A stretch of DNA of 64,000 nucleotides, taken from NCBI RefSeq assembly GCF_009765735.1, contig NZ_LMUW01000221.1, positions 229,586 to 293,585 of the forward strand, read 5' to 3'. Source of the stretch: Xenophilus sp. L33. Lineage in GTDB: Bacteria; Pseudomonadota; Gammaproteobacteria; Burkholderiales; Burkholderiaceae_C. Shown piece by piece: positions 50,126 to 63,600 of this stretch. The position numbers were made by a program, and so were the translations under genes. How positions within the stretch are numbered: position 1 is the first letter of the stretch; every line of letters starts with the position of its first letter. The notes beneath the pieces are model-generated. The model was given only the letters and a program-made list of their open reading frames with translations, was not told the origin of the DNA and did not search any database.

Positions 50126-51286
50126 TCAGAGGCCGACCGTCGGGATCTCGACCCTGAATTCGGCCGCCGCCTCCAGGTCGGGCACCACGCCCAGGCCGGG
50201 CGCGTCCGACAGCGTCACCGCGCCTTCCGCGAGCACGAAGTCCGGCACTGCCAGCAGCGAGCGCAGCGGGTTCGGATTGGCGTCGACCTCGACATAGCCG
50301 GGCCCGCCGACGGCGGTCTTCAGGTGCATCGAGGCCACGAGGCCGATGCCGCCGCCGAGCCAGTGCGGGCAATACCACTTGCCGGCCGCCAGGGTCTCGC
50401 GGGCCACCGGCAGGCAGCCGCTGAAGCCGCCCCACTTGCCGAGGTCCGGCTGGATCACGGCCAGCCCTTCGGCGGCGATGAATTCGCGGAACTGCGGCAG
50501 GCCGACCAGGTTCTCGCCGCCGGCCAGGCGCAGCGGCTGGGCGCGGGCAAGGGCGGCCCAGCGCGCGGGCGGCTGGTCGGCGCGCATCGGCTCTTCCAGC
50601 CAGCCGAGGCCGAAGTCGGCCATGCGCCGGCCGGCGCGGCAGGCCTCGTCGAAATCCCAGGCCTGGTTGGCGTCGACCATCAGCGCCGCATCGTTGCCGA
50701 GCGCGTCGCGCATGGCGCGCAGGTTGGCCAGGTCGCGCTCGGCGCCGAAGCCGACCTTGAGCTTGAAGGCGCGGTAGCCCTCGTCGCGCTTGTGCAGCGC
50801 CAGCGCCTCGGGCTCGGTCGGGTTGAGGCCGGAGGCATAGACCGCGACCGGCCGCGCCGCCTCGCCGCCGAGCAGCTTCCACAGCGGCAGCCCGGCGCGG
50901 CGCGCCTGCAGGTCCCAGAGCGCCATGTCGATGCCCGCGACCATCTGGTGCAGCGGGCCGTGCTCGCCGGTCTGGATCGCCAGCACGGCCAACCGGCGGC
51001 TCAGCTCCTCATGGGCCTCGGCCGGCCCGTTCCAACTGCGGCCCGCCAGCACCGGCTTGCCGTAGGCCAGCGCCAGCCGGGCCCGGTGCTCCGCGCCGAC
51101 CGTCGGGAAGTTGCACCAGATCTCGCCCCAGCCGGCATGGCCGTCGGCGTCGCTGAGACGCAACAGCACCGCCGGCCGGTCGCGCATCACGCCGAAGGAG
51201 GTCTGCACGGGCGGCACTGCCGGCGCGCGGAAGACGAAGACGTCGAAGCGTTCGATGGTGAAGGCGGAAAGGACGGAAGTGGTCAT
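50126..51286 (-). CDS. Mandelate racemase/muconate lactonizing enzyme family (sugar-acid dehydratase-like)
   Basis: A 386-residue enolase-superfamily enzyme. The base motif KLK lies in FKLKVGFGAE, and metal ligands are in MVDANQAWDFD, WLEEPM and LAGGENL. Asp is in IQPDLGKWGGF, and the second-half His in CPHWLGGGIGL. It probably dehydrates or epimerises an acid sugar and may feed the aldolase pathway. It is convergent with the IlvD/Edd gene (8 bases between stops) and is preceded by the long AT-richer gap before the giant gene. Confidence 0.89.
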   Translation of the reverse strand: MTTSVLSAFTIERFDVFVFRAPAVPPVQTSFGVMRDRPAVLLRLSDADGHAGWGEIWCNFPTVGAEHRARLALAYGKPVLAGRSWNGPAEAHEELSRRLAVLAIQTGEHGPLHQMVAGIDMALWDLQARRAGLPLWKLLGGEAARPVAVYASGLNPTEPEALALHKRDEGYRAFKLKVGFGAERDLANLRAMRDALGNDAALMVDANQAWDFDEACRAGRRMADFGLGWLEEPMRADQPPARWAALARAQPLRLAGGENLVGLPQFREFIAAEGLAVIQPDLGKWGGFSGCLPVARETLAAGKWYCPHWLGGGIGLVASMHLKTAVGGPGYVEVDANPNPLRSLLAVPDFVLAEGAVTLSDAPGLGVVPDLEAAAEFRVEIPTVGL

Positions 51287-51656
51287 GCATCAAATCCTGG
51301 CAAATAGGCGGCGAATTGGAATAAGACGCAAAAAAGTATCGGGCGATGGAACCTGCATATCGATTTTGCGCAAATCAAAGGAACGAAGAAATGCCGAAAC
51401 GAATTGAAACTCAAATTCTGGTTGATTGAATTCAACCGTCACGACATTGACTCAGGGTATTCACTTGTTTCTACAGAAGTGTCGTCACACGCTATTCGTG
51501 AAGCTTTTGTGTGTTCGGCGCAAATTCACTCATCAATAGGGGGGGCCCACCTTCTGGCATCAGTTATTGCCAACTAACATCGCCGCGTCCTCGAAAACCA
51601 GACCTTAACTGCTTACGCCTTAATTAATTCAAGACGTATCCAGAGCGATCCCTCCA
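51287..51656. promoter_or_regulatory. AT-richer intergenic region before the giant repeat-protein gene
   Basis: About 370 bases without a recognisable gene, clearly lower in GC than its surroundings, between two divergent genes. A weak promoter candidate is TTGACT (51447-51452), 17 bases, then TCTACA. GGTTGA (51420) and TCAACC (51432) form an inverted repeat. A run of seven G (51539-51545) is followed by CCC. No RNA gene or terminator was identified. Confidence 0.4.
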
Positions 51657-54600
51657 ATGCCGTCCTTGCCCCGCTTCGCCGAGCTCCTTCGACCCCAATC
51701 CCACCGATTCGCACTCGAGAGCCGCCAATTGTTCGATGGCGCGGCGCATGCGGTGGCGGAGAGCCATCACGCCGACGCCCTGGACCCGCATCGATCGGAG
51801 GCACCCCCGCCCCCGCCGCCTCCGCCGCCGCCTGCACCACCGCCGGCACCGCGCCCGGCACCGGCCGCCGGCACCGCCGATCACGCCGCCGAACGCGAGG
51901 CGCCGCGCACCCTGGCCGTGGCCGACCTAGCCGCCAACGGCAACGCGACGGGCAATGCCGCCAAGGTTGCCAGCGCGACCGCCGCGACCGCCGCAACCGC
52001 CGCCACCTCCGCCACCACCGACACCCACACCGTCTACGTCATCGACGAGAACGTCGCCGACTACCAGCAGATCGTCAGCGCGCTGCCCAAGGGCAGCGAG
52101 GTCATCCTGATCGATCCGAACTCCGACGGCGTGGCCCAGCTGGCCGCGGCGCTGAAGGGGCAGACCGGCATCACCGACCTGTCGATCATCAGCCATGGCG
52201 CGGCCGGCGAGATCACGCTGGGCACCACCACCATCACCGCCGCCAACATCGGCGACCATGCCGCCGCCTGGCAGTCGATCGGCGCCAGCCTCGGCGCCAA
52301 CGGCGACATCCTGCTCTACGGCTGCGACGTCGCCAGCCAGGGCAACGGCCTCCTGACGCAGATCGCCGGCCTCACCGGCGCCGACGTGGCCGCCTCCACC
52401 GACGCCACCGGCGCCGCCAGCAAGGGCGGCGACTGGACGCTCGAGGCCTCGGTCGGCCACATCGAATCCAAGGCCTTCTCGGACCCGGGCTACGACGGCC
52501 TGCTGGCCCAGCCCACGGTGGCCACCACCGCGACGAAGCTGCAGGTCGCCGAGCCCAGCACGCTCGACGCGCCCGGTGCCGACAGCGGCCGCCTGAGCGG
52601 CTGGACGGTCGCCGACGCCAGCGGCAACGTGACGGTGACCGTCTCGGTCGACAGCCTGGTCAACGGCGTGGCCGACGGCACGCCCGACACCGCAGTCGGC
52701 GGCCTCACCGCCGGCGCCACCGGCACCGCCGTCGCCTCGCTGAGCTTCACCGGCACGGTGGCCGACGCCAACACCTGGCTGAACAACGTCACCTTCCACG
52801 CCACCGACGTCGAACTCGGCAACACCGCCGCGCAGGCGACGCTCAAGGTGGTCGTCACCGATTCGGCGCAGCCCACGCTGAGCGCCACGCAGACGCTGCC
52901 GGTGACCGTGACGCCGTCCAACGACCCGACCGTCATCGGCAACTCGACCACCTCGGTGGCCGAGGTCGGCAGCACCGTGCTGACCGTGGCGACGCTGAAT
53001 GCGCTGGACCCCGAGGTGGACGCGCCGAACCCGACGCAGACGCCCAGCCAGATCGTCTACTCGGTGACGGCCGAGCCGGGCTATGGCTACCTGACGGTCA
53101 ACGGCACGCGGCTCGGCGTCGGCTCGGTCTTCACCCAGGCCGACGTGATCGCCGGCAACGTGGTCTACGTGCACACCGCCACCGGCGCCTCGCAGGACAC
53201 CCCCGACAGCTTCGGCGTCTCGGTCAACGACGGCGCCACGCCGGCCAACCTGTCGGACCACGCCACGATCACCCTGAACATCACGCCGCTGAACCAGCCG
53301 CCGACCGTCTCCGGCTCGGGCAGCATGCTCGAAGGCCAGCCGGCCAATGCGCACGACGGCAGCGGCAATGTGCTGTCGGACGTCGGCGCCTTCATCACCG
53401 CCAGCGGCGGCGGCGACGATGCCGACTCGACCCTCAGCGTGAAGCTCACCGCGCTGCCGACCGACGGCACGCTCTACTACAGCGGGACCGCCATCGTCGG
53501 CGGCGTCACCGAGACGCTCACCAACCACGCGATCACCTCGGCCGACGTCGCCGCCGGCTTCAGCTTCGCCTACACCGCGCGCGACGGCCTGACCTACGGC
53601 AACAACGGCAACCGCGACCAGAACCCGGCCACGCCGTACCCGTTCAGCGACGGCTTCAACGTCGTGGTGACCGACGGTGGCGGCGGCACCGGCACGCCGG
53701 CCTCGACCGCCGACACGCGCATCGCGATCGACGTGCGGCCGACCGACGACGACCCGGTGCTCACGACCTCGCCGACGCCGGTGGCCACGGTCACCGCGGC
53801 CGGCGACGGCCTGGGCGTCTACAAGGGCAGCTACACCACGACCATCACGCCGGCGCTGCTGAATGCCACCGACGTCGATTCGAGCGACAGCAACCTCACC
53901 TTCGCGGTCACCTCGCAGGCGGGCCTCAACCAGGGCATCCTGCTGGTCAACGGCGCGCCGCTGGGCGCGGGCGGCGTCTTCACCATGGCCGAGGTGCGCG
54001 CCGGCGAGGTGCAGTACGTGCAGCAGGCCGGGGCGGCCGCGGGCGACACCGACAACTTCAGCTTCCAGGTGCTGGACAACACCACCAGCGTGCGCTGGAA
54101 CAGCGACGGCAGCAGCGTGACGCGGCCGGGCGGCGTCTACCAGGACAACGGCACGCCCGGCAACTACGCCGACGACACGCTGCAGACCTTCAACCTCACG
54201 ATCAACCTCGTGCCGACGCCGCAGGGCAACGGCGACAGCTTCTCGCCGCCGCCGAGCTACGTGGCGGTCCACACCGATTCGAGCTACGCCGGCACCGACA
54301 CCACCGGCGCCTCGCGCGGCACGCTGGACGAGGGCGGCACCGTGGTGCTGGCCGGCACCGGCGCCGACTTCACGACCACGCCGGGCCTGAGCTACACGGT
54401 CGACGGCGTGCCGGCCTCGCAGGTGGTCTACACCGTGCTGGCCTTCAACGGCGCCGGTCCGAACTGGAACGGCGAGCTGCAGAAGCTGGAGAACGGCACC
54501 TGGGTCGACCTCAACGTCTACGACACCTTCACGCAGGCCGACCTCAACGCCGGCGACATCCGCTACCAGCACAACGGCACCAGCGAGGACTTCCAGTCGA

Positions 54601-57600
54601 GCGTGGTGCTGTCGGCCTCGGCCGGCGTGCTGGTCGGCCCGGTCGGCAGCCAGACGCCGGACAACTGGACGACCAGCTTCAACTTCTACGTCCACCCGCT
54701 CAACGATGCGCCGGTGGTGACCGGCAGCTCGAACACGGTGCTGGCGGAAGGCCAGACGATCGGCATCACCAGCGGCCAGCTGCAGATCACCGACCAGGAC
54801 GACGCGGTCAGCGAGAGCTACCTCGAAGGCCCGTCGCAGGGCGGCACCGGCGGCCTGACGCTGCCGGGCGGCGGCAACAACTACGCCTACAACAACGATG
54901 CCACCGGCGCCGGCGCGCTCAAGTTCGAGGTCGAGACCCTGCCCGCCGGCGGCACGCTGCAGTATTCGACCGACGGCGGCGCGACCTGGCTCGACGTGGT
55001 CGCGGGCGTCACGCAGATCGACGCGTCGGTGCTGACCGCCAACGCCGCCACCACCGGCCTGCGCTTCGTCAGCAACGGCGGCGAGACCCGCAACGCCAGC
55101 TTCAGCGTGGAAGCGATCGACCGCTGGGGCGCGGTGTCGAACACCGCCACCGTCAGCCTGCAGATCACCAACGTCGACGACGCGCCCACGATCGCCAGCG
55201 ACCCGACGCAGCCCGATCCGACGGTGCCGGGCGATTCGCCGAACCTGATCGGCGGCGCGCCGCAGAACAACCCGCTGACCGTCGCCGAAGGCAGCGCCGG
55301 CCGCATCACGCCGGCCTTGCTGCAGGCCTACGACCCGGACAGCGATTCGACGCAGGTGCAGTACAGCATCACCAGCGCGCCGGCCAACGGCTACCTCGCC
55401 TACTCGACCAACGGCGGCGCCAGCTACCAGGTGCTGGGCGTGAACTCGTCCTTCACCCAGGCCGACGTCGCGGCCGGGCGCATCTACTACGTGAGCAACG
55501 GCAGCGAGAGCAGCGGCGCCACCTACCCGACCGGGCAGGACGACAAGTTCACCTTCACCGTCTCCGACGGCGCCAAGGAACAGACGAACAACCAGTTCTG
55601 GATCTACACGACGCCGACCAACGACGCGCCGGTGGTCAAGGGTCCGGGCGGCCCGATCGCGATCGACAGCCTGATCCCGGCCGACAACCCGGTCACTGGC
55701 TTCACCGTGACCGACCCGGACCTGGTCAACGTCACCAGCGGCGAGCAGGACTTCATCGAGGTCACGGTTCGGCTGCGCGACGCCAACGGCAATGCGCTGC
55801 CCGACTCGGTCTACAACGGCGTCAGCATCGCGGTCACGACCTCGGCCGCGGGGCTGGTCGACGGCACCGAGAACGGCGCCGGCACCTACCTCGTGCTGCA
55901 CGGCACGGTGGAGGACGTGCAGAGCGCGCTGTCGACCCTGACCGTCACCTTTGCGGACGACCGCAACACCGCCTACCAGCTGCAGGTCATCGCCGACGAC
56001 CGGCTGCGCAACCCAGACGGCAGCCTGGCCGGCGGTGCCAACGGCGGCGCGCTCAACCAGAGCGCCACGCCGCTCGTCGCGCCGGTCGCGGTGCCGACCA
56101 CGGTCTACGACTGGGGCCACGACGACATCCCGACCAGCGGCGCGATCCTGGGCGACATCTCGTCGCAGTCGGTGCTGATCTACGCCTCGTCGGTCAACCA
56201 GCCGGCGACGCTCACCGCCACCGGCGGCAAGGTCAGCCTGGAGGACCAGGCCAGCTACATCGGCGGCGGCTTCGCGGTCGCCGACCCGGAATCCGACGGC
56301 TTCGGCACGCCGGTCACCGTGACCCTGAGCGTGCCCAGCGGCACGCTCGGCATCGGCGGCAGCGGCATCCAGACCAGCGTGCCGATCGACGGCCGCACCG
56401 TGACGGTCGCCGGCGACAACACCGGCACGCTGGTGCTGACCGGCCGCGCCGGCGACATCCAGGACCTGCTCAACAGCGGCACCGCCACCGGCCTGACCTA
56501 CCAGAGCGCGCTCAACGTCAACCACGACCTGAACGGCGCCGCGGCCGGCGACGTCACGGTCACGCTGAGCCTGAACGACGCCGGCTCGGCCATCGGCGGC
56601 GACACCGGCAGCGGCAGCGTCTCGAACAACCCGCCGAACGCCAGCTTCGACATCACGATCACGCCGACCAACGACGCGCCGACCGTGGCGGTGGCCGGCA
56701 ACCGCGACACCCCGGTGTTCCTCCTCGGCTCGACCACGCCGACCGCGGTGGGCGGCCTGTCGGTGGGCGACATCGACATCGCCGGCGACGGCGGCGGCGT
56801 GGCCACCGGCGAGACCGACTTCGTGCAGGCCACGGTGCGCATCACCACCGCCGCCGGCACGCCGCTCGCGGCCGACCTCTACAACGGCAGCAACGCCGGC
56901 GACGTCAGCGTGATCGTGCTGGGCTCGACCGCCTCGGCCACCAACCCGGACGGCAGCGGCGGCGCCTTCGCGGTCGACACCACCTACACCGGCAACCAGT
57001 CGGCGCTGGTGATCCGCGGCACGCTGTCGCAGGTCGATGCCTACCTGGCCGGCCTCACGCTGTCGATGACCGGCGCCGGCGTGGTCGACGCCGACACGCC
57101 CTACCGCGTCGAGGTGGTGGCCGACGACCGGGTGCGCGACGTCGCGACCGGCGCGCTGGTCGACAGCGACTCGGGCACCGCGGGCGTGCAGCCCATCGCC
57201 AACGGCGGCCTGAACCCCGGTGCCGGCAACGTCGGCACCGCGAATCCGCCGCAGACCGTGGTCGACCCGTACGCGGCGACGCCCACCGGCCTCACGCAGG
57301 ACGTCGCCTCCAACTACCAGACGGTGTTCCCGACCGGCATCAACGACCCGGCGCACATCACCGGCACGCCGGCGACCTACACCGAGGCCAACCCGACGAT
57401 CACGCTGACCAACATCCAGGTCAGCGACCAGGACGCGCAGGCCACCAGCATCCTGACCACCACGGTCTCGGTGCCGGCCGGCTTCAGCATCGTGAGCGTC
57501 GGCGCCGGCTCGGGCGGCACCGCGGTCATCTCGGGCGACACCCGCTCGATCGTGCTGACCGGCACCCTGGCGCAGATCAACAGCCGCATCGACACGATCG

Positions 57601-60600
57601 CGGTGCAGCTGCCCGACCCGGACGGCGCCGGCCCGGCCCAGCGCAGCGACTGGAACGGCAGCTTCGGCATCACGGTGGTGGTGGACGACAACGGCAACTC
57701 CGGCGCCCGCCCGGCCACGCTGGCCGCCGGCGACAACACGACCACCGGCACCTTCACCTACGAAGACCCGAGCGCCGGCTCGACCGACAACGCGCTGGTC
57801 ACCACCCGCACCTACACGCTCACGGTCAACCCGCAGAACGACGCGCCGGTGCTGGCCGGCACCACCGGCACCCGCACGGTGGTCGAGTATCCGAACGCCG
57901 ACAACATCCCGGGCACGCCGGGCGTGCAACTGGTCAGCACCGGCACCGCCAGCCTCACCGACATCGACTTGACGACCACCGCCGGCCTGACCACCTTCGG
58001 CGCCGGCACGATCACGGTCACGCTCGGCGCGGTGCCGGCCGGTGTCGCCGCCGGCGACCACCTGACGGTGTCGACGCCGCTGCCGGCCGGCTTCACCAGC
58101 AGCGGCGGCAGCAACGGCGCGCCGCTGGTCATCAGCTTCGGCCTCGGCACCACCGAGGCGCAGATCGACCAGGTGATCGAGAGCATGTCGTACAGCAGCA
58201 GCAGCGACAACCCGACCAACTTCGGCGCCAACCCGACGCGCAGCTTCAGCATCGTCGTCAACGACGGCGACAACCAGCAGGTCGGCGGCGCCAATGCCGG
58301 CGGCCCGACCGCGCTCAACAGCAACGCGCTGACCGGCACCATCGCGATCACCGCGGTCGACGACGCGCCGGTCGCCAACGACGATGCCCGCCACGTCACC
58401 GAGGACGGCCCGGCGATCACCGGCAACGTGATCGTCGGCGATGCCAACGGCGACGTCGCCGACACCGACGTCGACAGCCTGCCGGCCGCCCTGAACATCG
58501 CCGCGATCCGCACCGGCACCGAGGCCGCCGGCACCGGCACTGCCGGCGCGGTCGGCGCCGCGCTGGCCGGCAGCTACGGCAGCCTGGTGCTGAACGCCAA
58601 TGGCAGCTACACCTACACGCTCGACAACGCCAACCCGGCCGTCAACGCGCTGAAGACCGGCCAGACGCTGACCGAGACCTACACCTACACCCTGTCCGAC
58701 GGCGCCGGAGGCACCGACACCGCGCAGATCACCATCACCATCGACGGCCACACCGACGGCGCACCGTCGATCACGCCGGTCGACGGCAACGGCGCGGTTG
58801 CCGGCCAGGCGACGGTGTACGAAGCCGGCCTCACCACCGACGGCCCGGCCGGCGAGAGCAGGACCGTCGCCGGTACGGTGCACGTCAGCGCGCCCGACGG
58901 GCTGGCGAGCATCTCGGTCGGCGGCACCACGGTCACGGCCGCGCAGCTTGGCACGCTCGGCACGACGCCGGTGGTCATCGACACCGGCGAAGGCCTGCTC
59001 ACCCTGACCGGCTACGCCGCCGGCAGCGGCACGCTCAGCTACAGCTACACGCTGAAGGCGGCACTGAACCAGCCCGGCACCGACACGCTCGACAACATCG
59101 CGCTCGGCGTCACCGACCTCGGCGCCGCGCCGCTCACCGGCACCGCCACGGGCACGCTGGCGATCGACATCGTCAACGACGTGCCGACCGCCCGCCCCGA
59201 CACCAACGCCATCACCGAGGACGCGGCACCGGCGACGGTCGCCGGCAATGTCGTGACCAACGACCGCCTCGGTGCCGACGGCGCGGCCACCACCGGCCCG
59301 GTCACCGCGGTGAGCCACGGCGCCACCGCCGGCACGCTCGGCGCCAACCTGGCGACCACCTACGGCTCGATCGTGGTCAACGCCGACGGCAGCTACGTCT
59401 ACACGCTGGACAACAACAACGTCGCGGTCAACGCGCTGAAGACCGGCCAGAGCCTCAACGACGTCGTGAGCTACACGGTCACCGACCGCGACGGCGACAC
59501 CTCGACCACCAATTTGACGATCACGATCGCCGGCCACACCGACGGGCCGCCCTCGGCGGTGCCGGCCGACGCCAACGGCGCCGATCCGGGCCAGGTCACG
59601 GTCTACGAAGCGGGCCTCACCACCGACGGACCGGCGGGCGAGAGCAAGACCGCCTCCGGCACCATCGCGGTCAGCGCCGCGGACGGGCTGCAGAGCGTCT
59701 CGGTCGGCGGCACCGTGCTGACCTCGGCGCAACTGGCGAACCTTTCGGCCGGCAACCCGGTCAGCATCACCACGCCCGACGGCACCTTGCTGCTGACCGG
59801 CTTCAGCGTGGGCTCGACCGTCGGCGGCGTGCCGGGCGGCGTGCCGACCGCCGGCACGCTCAGCTACACCTACACGCTCGTCACCGCCCAGCACCAGACG
59901 GGCGTCGACAGCACCGACGACATCCCGCTGGTGGTGACCGACCTCTCGGGCGCACCGACCGGCGGCAGCGCCACCAGCACGCTGAGCGTGCGCATCGTCA
60001 ACGACGACCCGACCGCGCACCCGGACACCGCCGCCATCAGCGAGGACGCGGCGCCGACGGTCACCGGCAACGTGGTCACCAACGACCGCATCGGCGCCGA
60101 CGGCCCGGCCGCCGGCGGCCCGGTGACCTCCTTCGGCTTCGGCGCCACCACCGGCGCGGCCGGCAGCACGATCGCGACCGCCTTCGGCACCATCCAGGTC
60201 AACGCCGACGGCAGCTATGTCTACACGCTCGACAACGACAACGCCACGGTCAACGCGCTGAAGACCGGCCAGACCCTGACCGAGGTCGTGAACTACACGA
60301 TCACCGACGGCGACGGCAACAGCTCGCCCTCGACTCTCACCGTCACGATCAACGGCCACAGCGACGGCGCGCCGGCGATCACCTCGGCCGACGGCAACGG
60401 CGCCGCCGCCGGCGAGGCCACGGTCTACGAGGCCGGCCTCACCGCCGACGGCCCGGCCGGCGAGAGCAAGAGCGCCAGCGGCAGCATCTCGGTCAGCGCG
60501 CCGGACGGCCTGCAGTCCGTCGACATCGGCGGCACCACGCTCGGCGCGGCGCAACTGGCGGCGCTGAGCCCGGCGACGCCCGTGACCATCGCCACCGCCG

Positions 60601-63600
60601 ACGGCACGCTGGTGCTGACCGGCTTCACCGCCGGCACCGTGGTCGGCGGCGTGCCGACCTCGGGCACGCTCAGCTACACCTACACGCTCGGCGCGGCCCA
60701 GCACCAGGCCGGCGCCGACAGCGTCGACAGCATCGCGCTGTCGGTCACCGACCGCTCGGGTGCCACCACCGGCAGCAGCGCCGCGGGCACGCTGAACATC
60801 GACATCGTCAACGACGTGCCGACCGCGCGCCCCGACACCGCCGCGATCACCGAGGACGCCGCGCCGGCCACGGTCGCCGGCAACGTGGTCACCAACGACC
60901 GGCTCGGCGCCGACGGCGCGGCCGCGGGCGGCGCGGTCACCGGCGTGGTCTCGGCCGCGGGCACCGGCACGGTCGGCGCGAGTCTGGCGACCACCTACGG
61001 CGCGATCGTGCTGAACGCCGACGGCAGCTACGTCTACACCCTGAACAACGACAACGCCGCGGTCAACGCGCTGAAGACCGGCCAGAGCCTGAGCGACGTG
61101 GTGACCTACACGATCACCGACGGCGACGGCAACACCTCTGCCACCACGCTCACCGTGACCATCGCCGGCCACAGCGACGGCACGCCGACGGTCGCGCCGG
61201 TCGATGCCAACGGCGCCGATCCGGGCCAGGTCACGGTCTACGAGGCGGGCCTCACCACCGACGGGCCGGCCGGCGAGAGCAAGACCGCCTCCGGCACGAT
61301 CGCGATCACCGCGCCGGACGGGCTGCAGAGCGTGAGCGTCGGCGGCACCGTGCTGACCACGGCGCAGCTGGCGACGCTGTCCAGCGGCAACCCGGTCAGC
61401 ATCGCCACGCCCGACGGCACCTTGCTGCTGACCGGCTTCACGCCCGGCACCAGCGTCGGCGGCGTGCCGACCGCCGGCACGCTCAGCTACACCTACACGC
61501 TCGGCGCGGCGCAGCACCAGACCGGCGTCGACAGCACCGACGACATCCCGATCGTGGTGACCGACCTCTCGGGCGCGGCCACCGGCAACACCGGCGCGGG
61601 CACCCTGAGCGTGCGCATCGTCAACGACGACCCGACCGCGCATCCGGACACCGCCAGCGTGACCGAGGACGGCGTGCCGACTGTCACCGGCAATGTCGTC
61701 ACCAACGACCGCATCGGCGCCGACGGCCCGGCCGCCGGCGGGCCGGTGACCTCCTTCGGCTTCGGCGCCACCTCCGGCACGGTCGGCGGCACCATCGCCA
61801 CCGCCTTCGGCACGATCCAGGTCAACGCCGACGGCAGCTACGTCTACACGCTGGACAACAGTAACCCGACGGTCAATGCGCTCAAGACCGGCGAGACGCT
61901 GACCGAGGTCGTGAACTACACGATCACCGACAGCGACGGCAACAGCTCGCCCTCGACCCTGACCGTGACCATCGACGGCCACACCGACAACGCCGCCGGT
62001 CCGCTGATCGTGCCGGTCGACGGCAACGGCGCCGCCGCCGGCCAGGTCGACGTCTACGAGCACGGCCTCACCGACGGCCCGGCCGGCCCCGACACCAGCG
62101 AACGCAACACCGGCGCGATCGCGATCGAGGCCGACGACGGCCTGACCTCGGTCACCGTCGGCGGCACCACGCTCACGGCGGCGCAGCTGCAGAACCTCGG
62201 CACCAACCCGGTCACGGTCCACACGCCCGAGGGCACGCTGGTGCTCACCGGCTTCACCGACGTGGCCTTCAACGGCACGGTGCCGGTCTCCGGCAACCTG
62301 CAATACACCTACACGCTCGACGGCCCGGTGAACCAGCCGGGCGCCGCCAGCACGATCGACCCGATCGCGCTGTCCATCCTCGACGCCGGCGGCGCCACCA
62401 GCACCGGCACGCTGGGCGTGCGGGTGGTCAACGACGTGCCGGTGGCGCACGGCGACAGCGCCGACATCACCGAGGACGGCACGCCCACGGTCACCGGCAA
62501 CGTCAAGGCCAACGACGTGCCCGGCGCCGACAACGGCAACGGCGTGCCGGTGACCGGCGTGGCCTTCGGCGGCAGCACCGGCGCGGTCGGCACGCCGCTG
62601 GCGACCGCCTACGGCACGGTGACGATCAACGCCGACGGCAGCTACAGCTACACGCTGGACAACGCCAATCCGGCGGTGCAGCACCTGATCGCCGGCGAGA
62701 GCCTGGTCGAGACGGTGAACTACACGATCACCGACGCCGACGGCGACCGCTCGACCGCCGCGCTGACCCTCACCATCCATGGCACCGACGACGTGCCGAC
62801 GCTGGCGCTGGTCGACGGCAATGGCGGCGCCGACGGCCAGGCCTCGGTCAGCGAACGCGGCCTCACGAGCCCGTCCGACAACAGCGAGACCACCACCGGC
62901 CGCTTCGTCGTCACCGCGCCCGACGGCCTGACCGGCCTGGTCATCGACGGCACCGCGGTCAGCCCGGCGCAGCTGGCCAACCTCGGCAACGCGCCGCTGA
63001 CCCTGGGCACCGCGCTCGGCCAGATGACGCTCACCGGCTACGACCCGGCGACCGGCACCGTGAGCTACAGCTACACCCTCGGCCACGACCAGGACAACGC
63101 CGGCGGCGAAGTCCTCGACCGGATCTCGATCACGGTGCAGGACCGCGGCGGCGCCACCGTCACCGGCAGCCTCGGCGTGCTGGTGCTGGACGACGTGCCG
63201 ACCGCCAACAGCGACAGCGCCACGGTGAGCATGGCGATCCCGAACGCGACCGTGAGCGGCAACGTGGTCGGCGGTGCCGGCCGCGGGCCGGGCGACGTGC
63301 CCGACCGCATCGGCGCCGACGACACGCCGACGCCGGTCACCGGCTTCTCATTCGACGGCCACGCCGGCGTGGTCGGCGGCACGCCGCTGGCCGGTGCCTA
63401 CGGCACGCTGAAGCTGAACGCCGACGGCAGCTACACCTATTCGGTGGATGCGAGCAACGCCAAGCTGGCGGCGCTCGGCGACGGCCAGACCGTGACCGAC
63501 GTCTTCAGCTACACCATCACCGACTCGGACGGCAGCACCAGCACGGCCCGGCTGGTCATCACGATCAAGGGCTCGACCCCGCCGCTGCCGGCCCTCGGCG

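Noticed and set aside
51927-63086. An antisense open frame of 3719 codons on the minus strand.
   Set aside because: The plus strand encodes a coherent repeat protein over the same bases, with recognisable DUF4347 and VCBS motifs. The antisense translation is a low-complexity Arg/Val/Ala/Gly/Asp string with no family motif, as expected when a GC-rich gene avoids certain codons.
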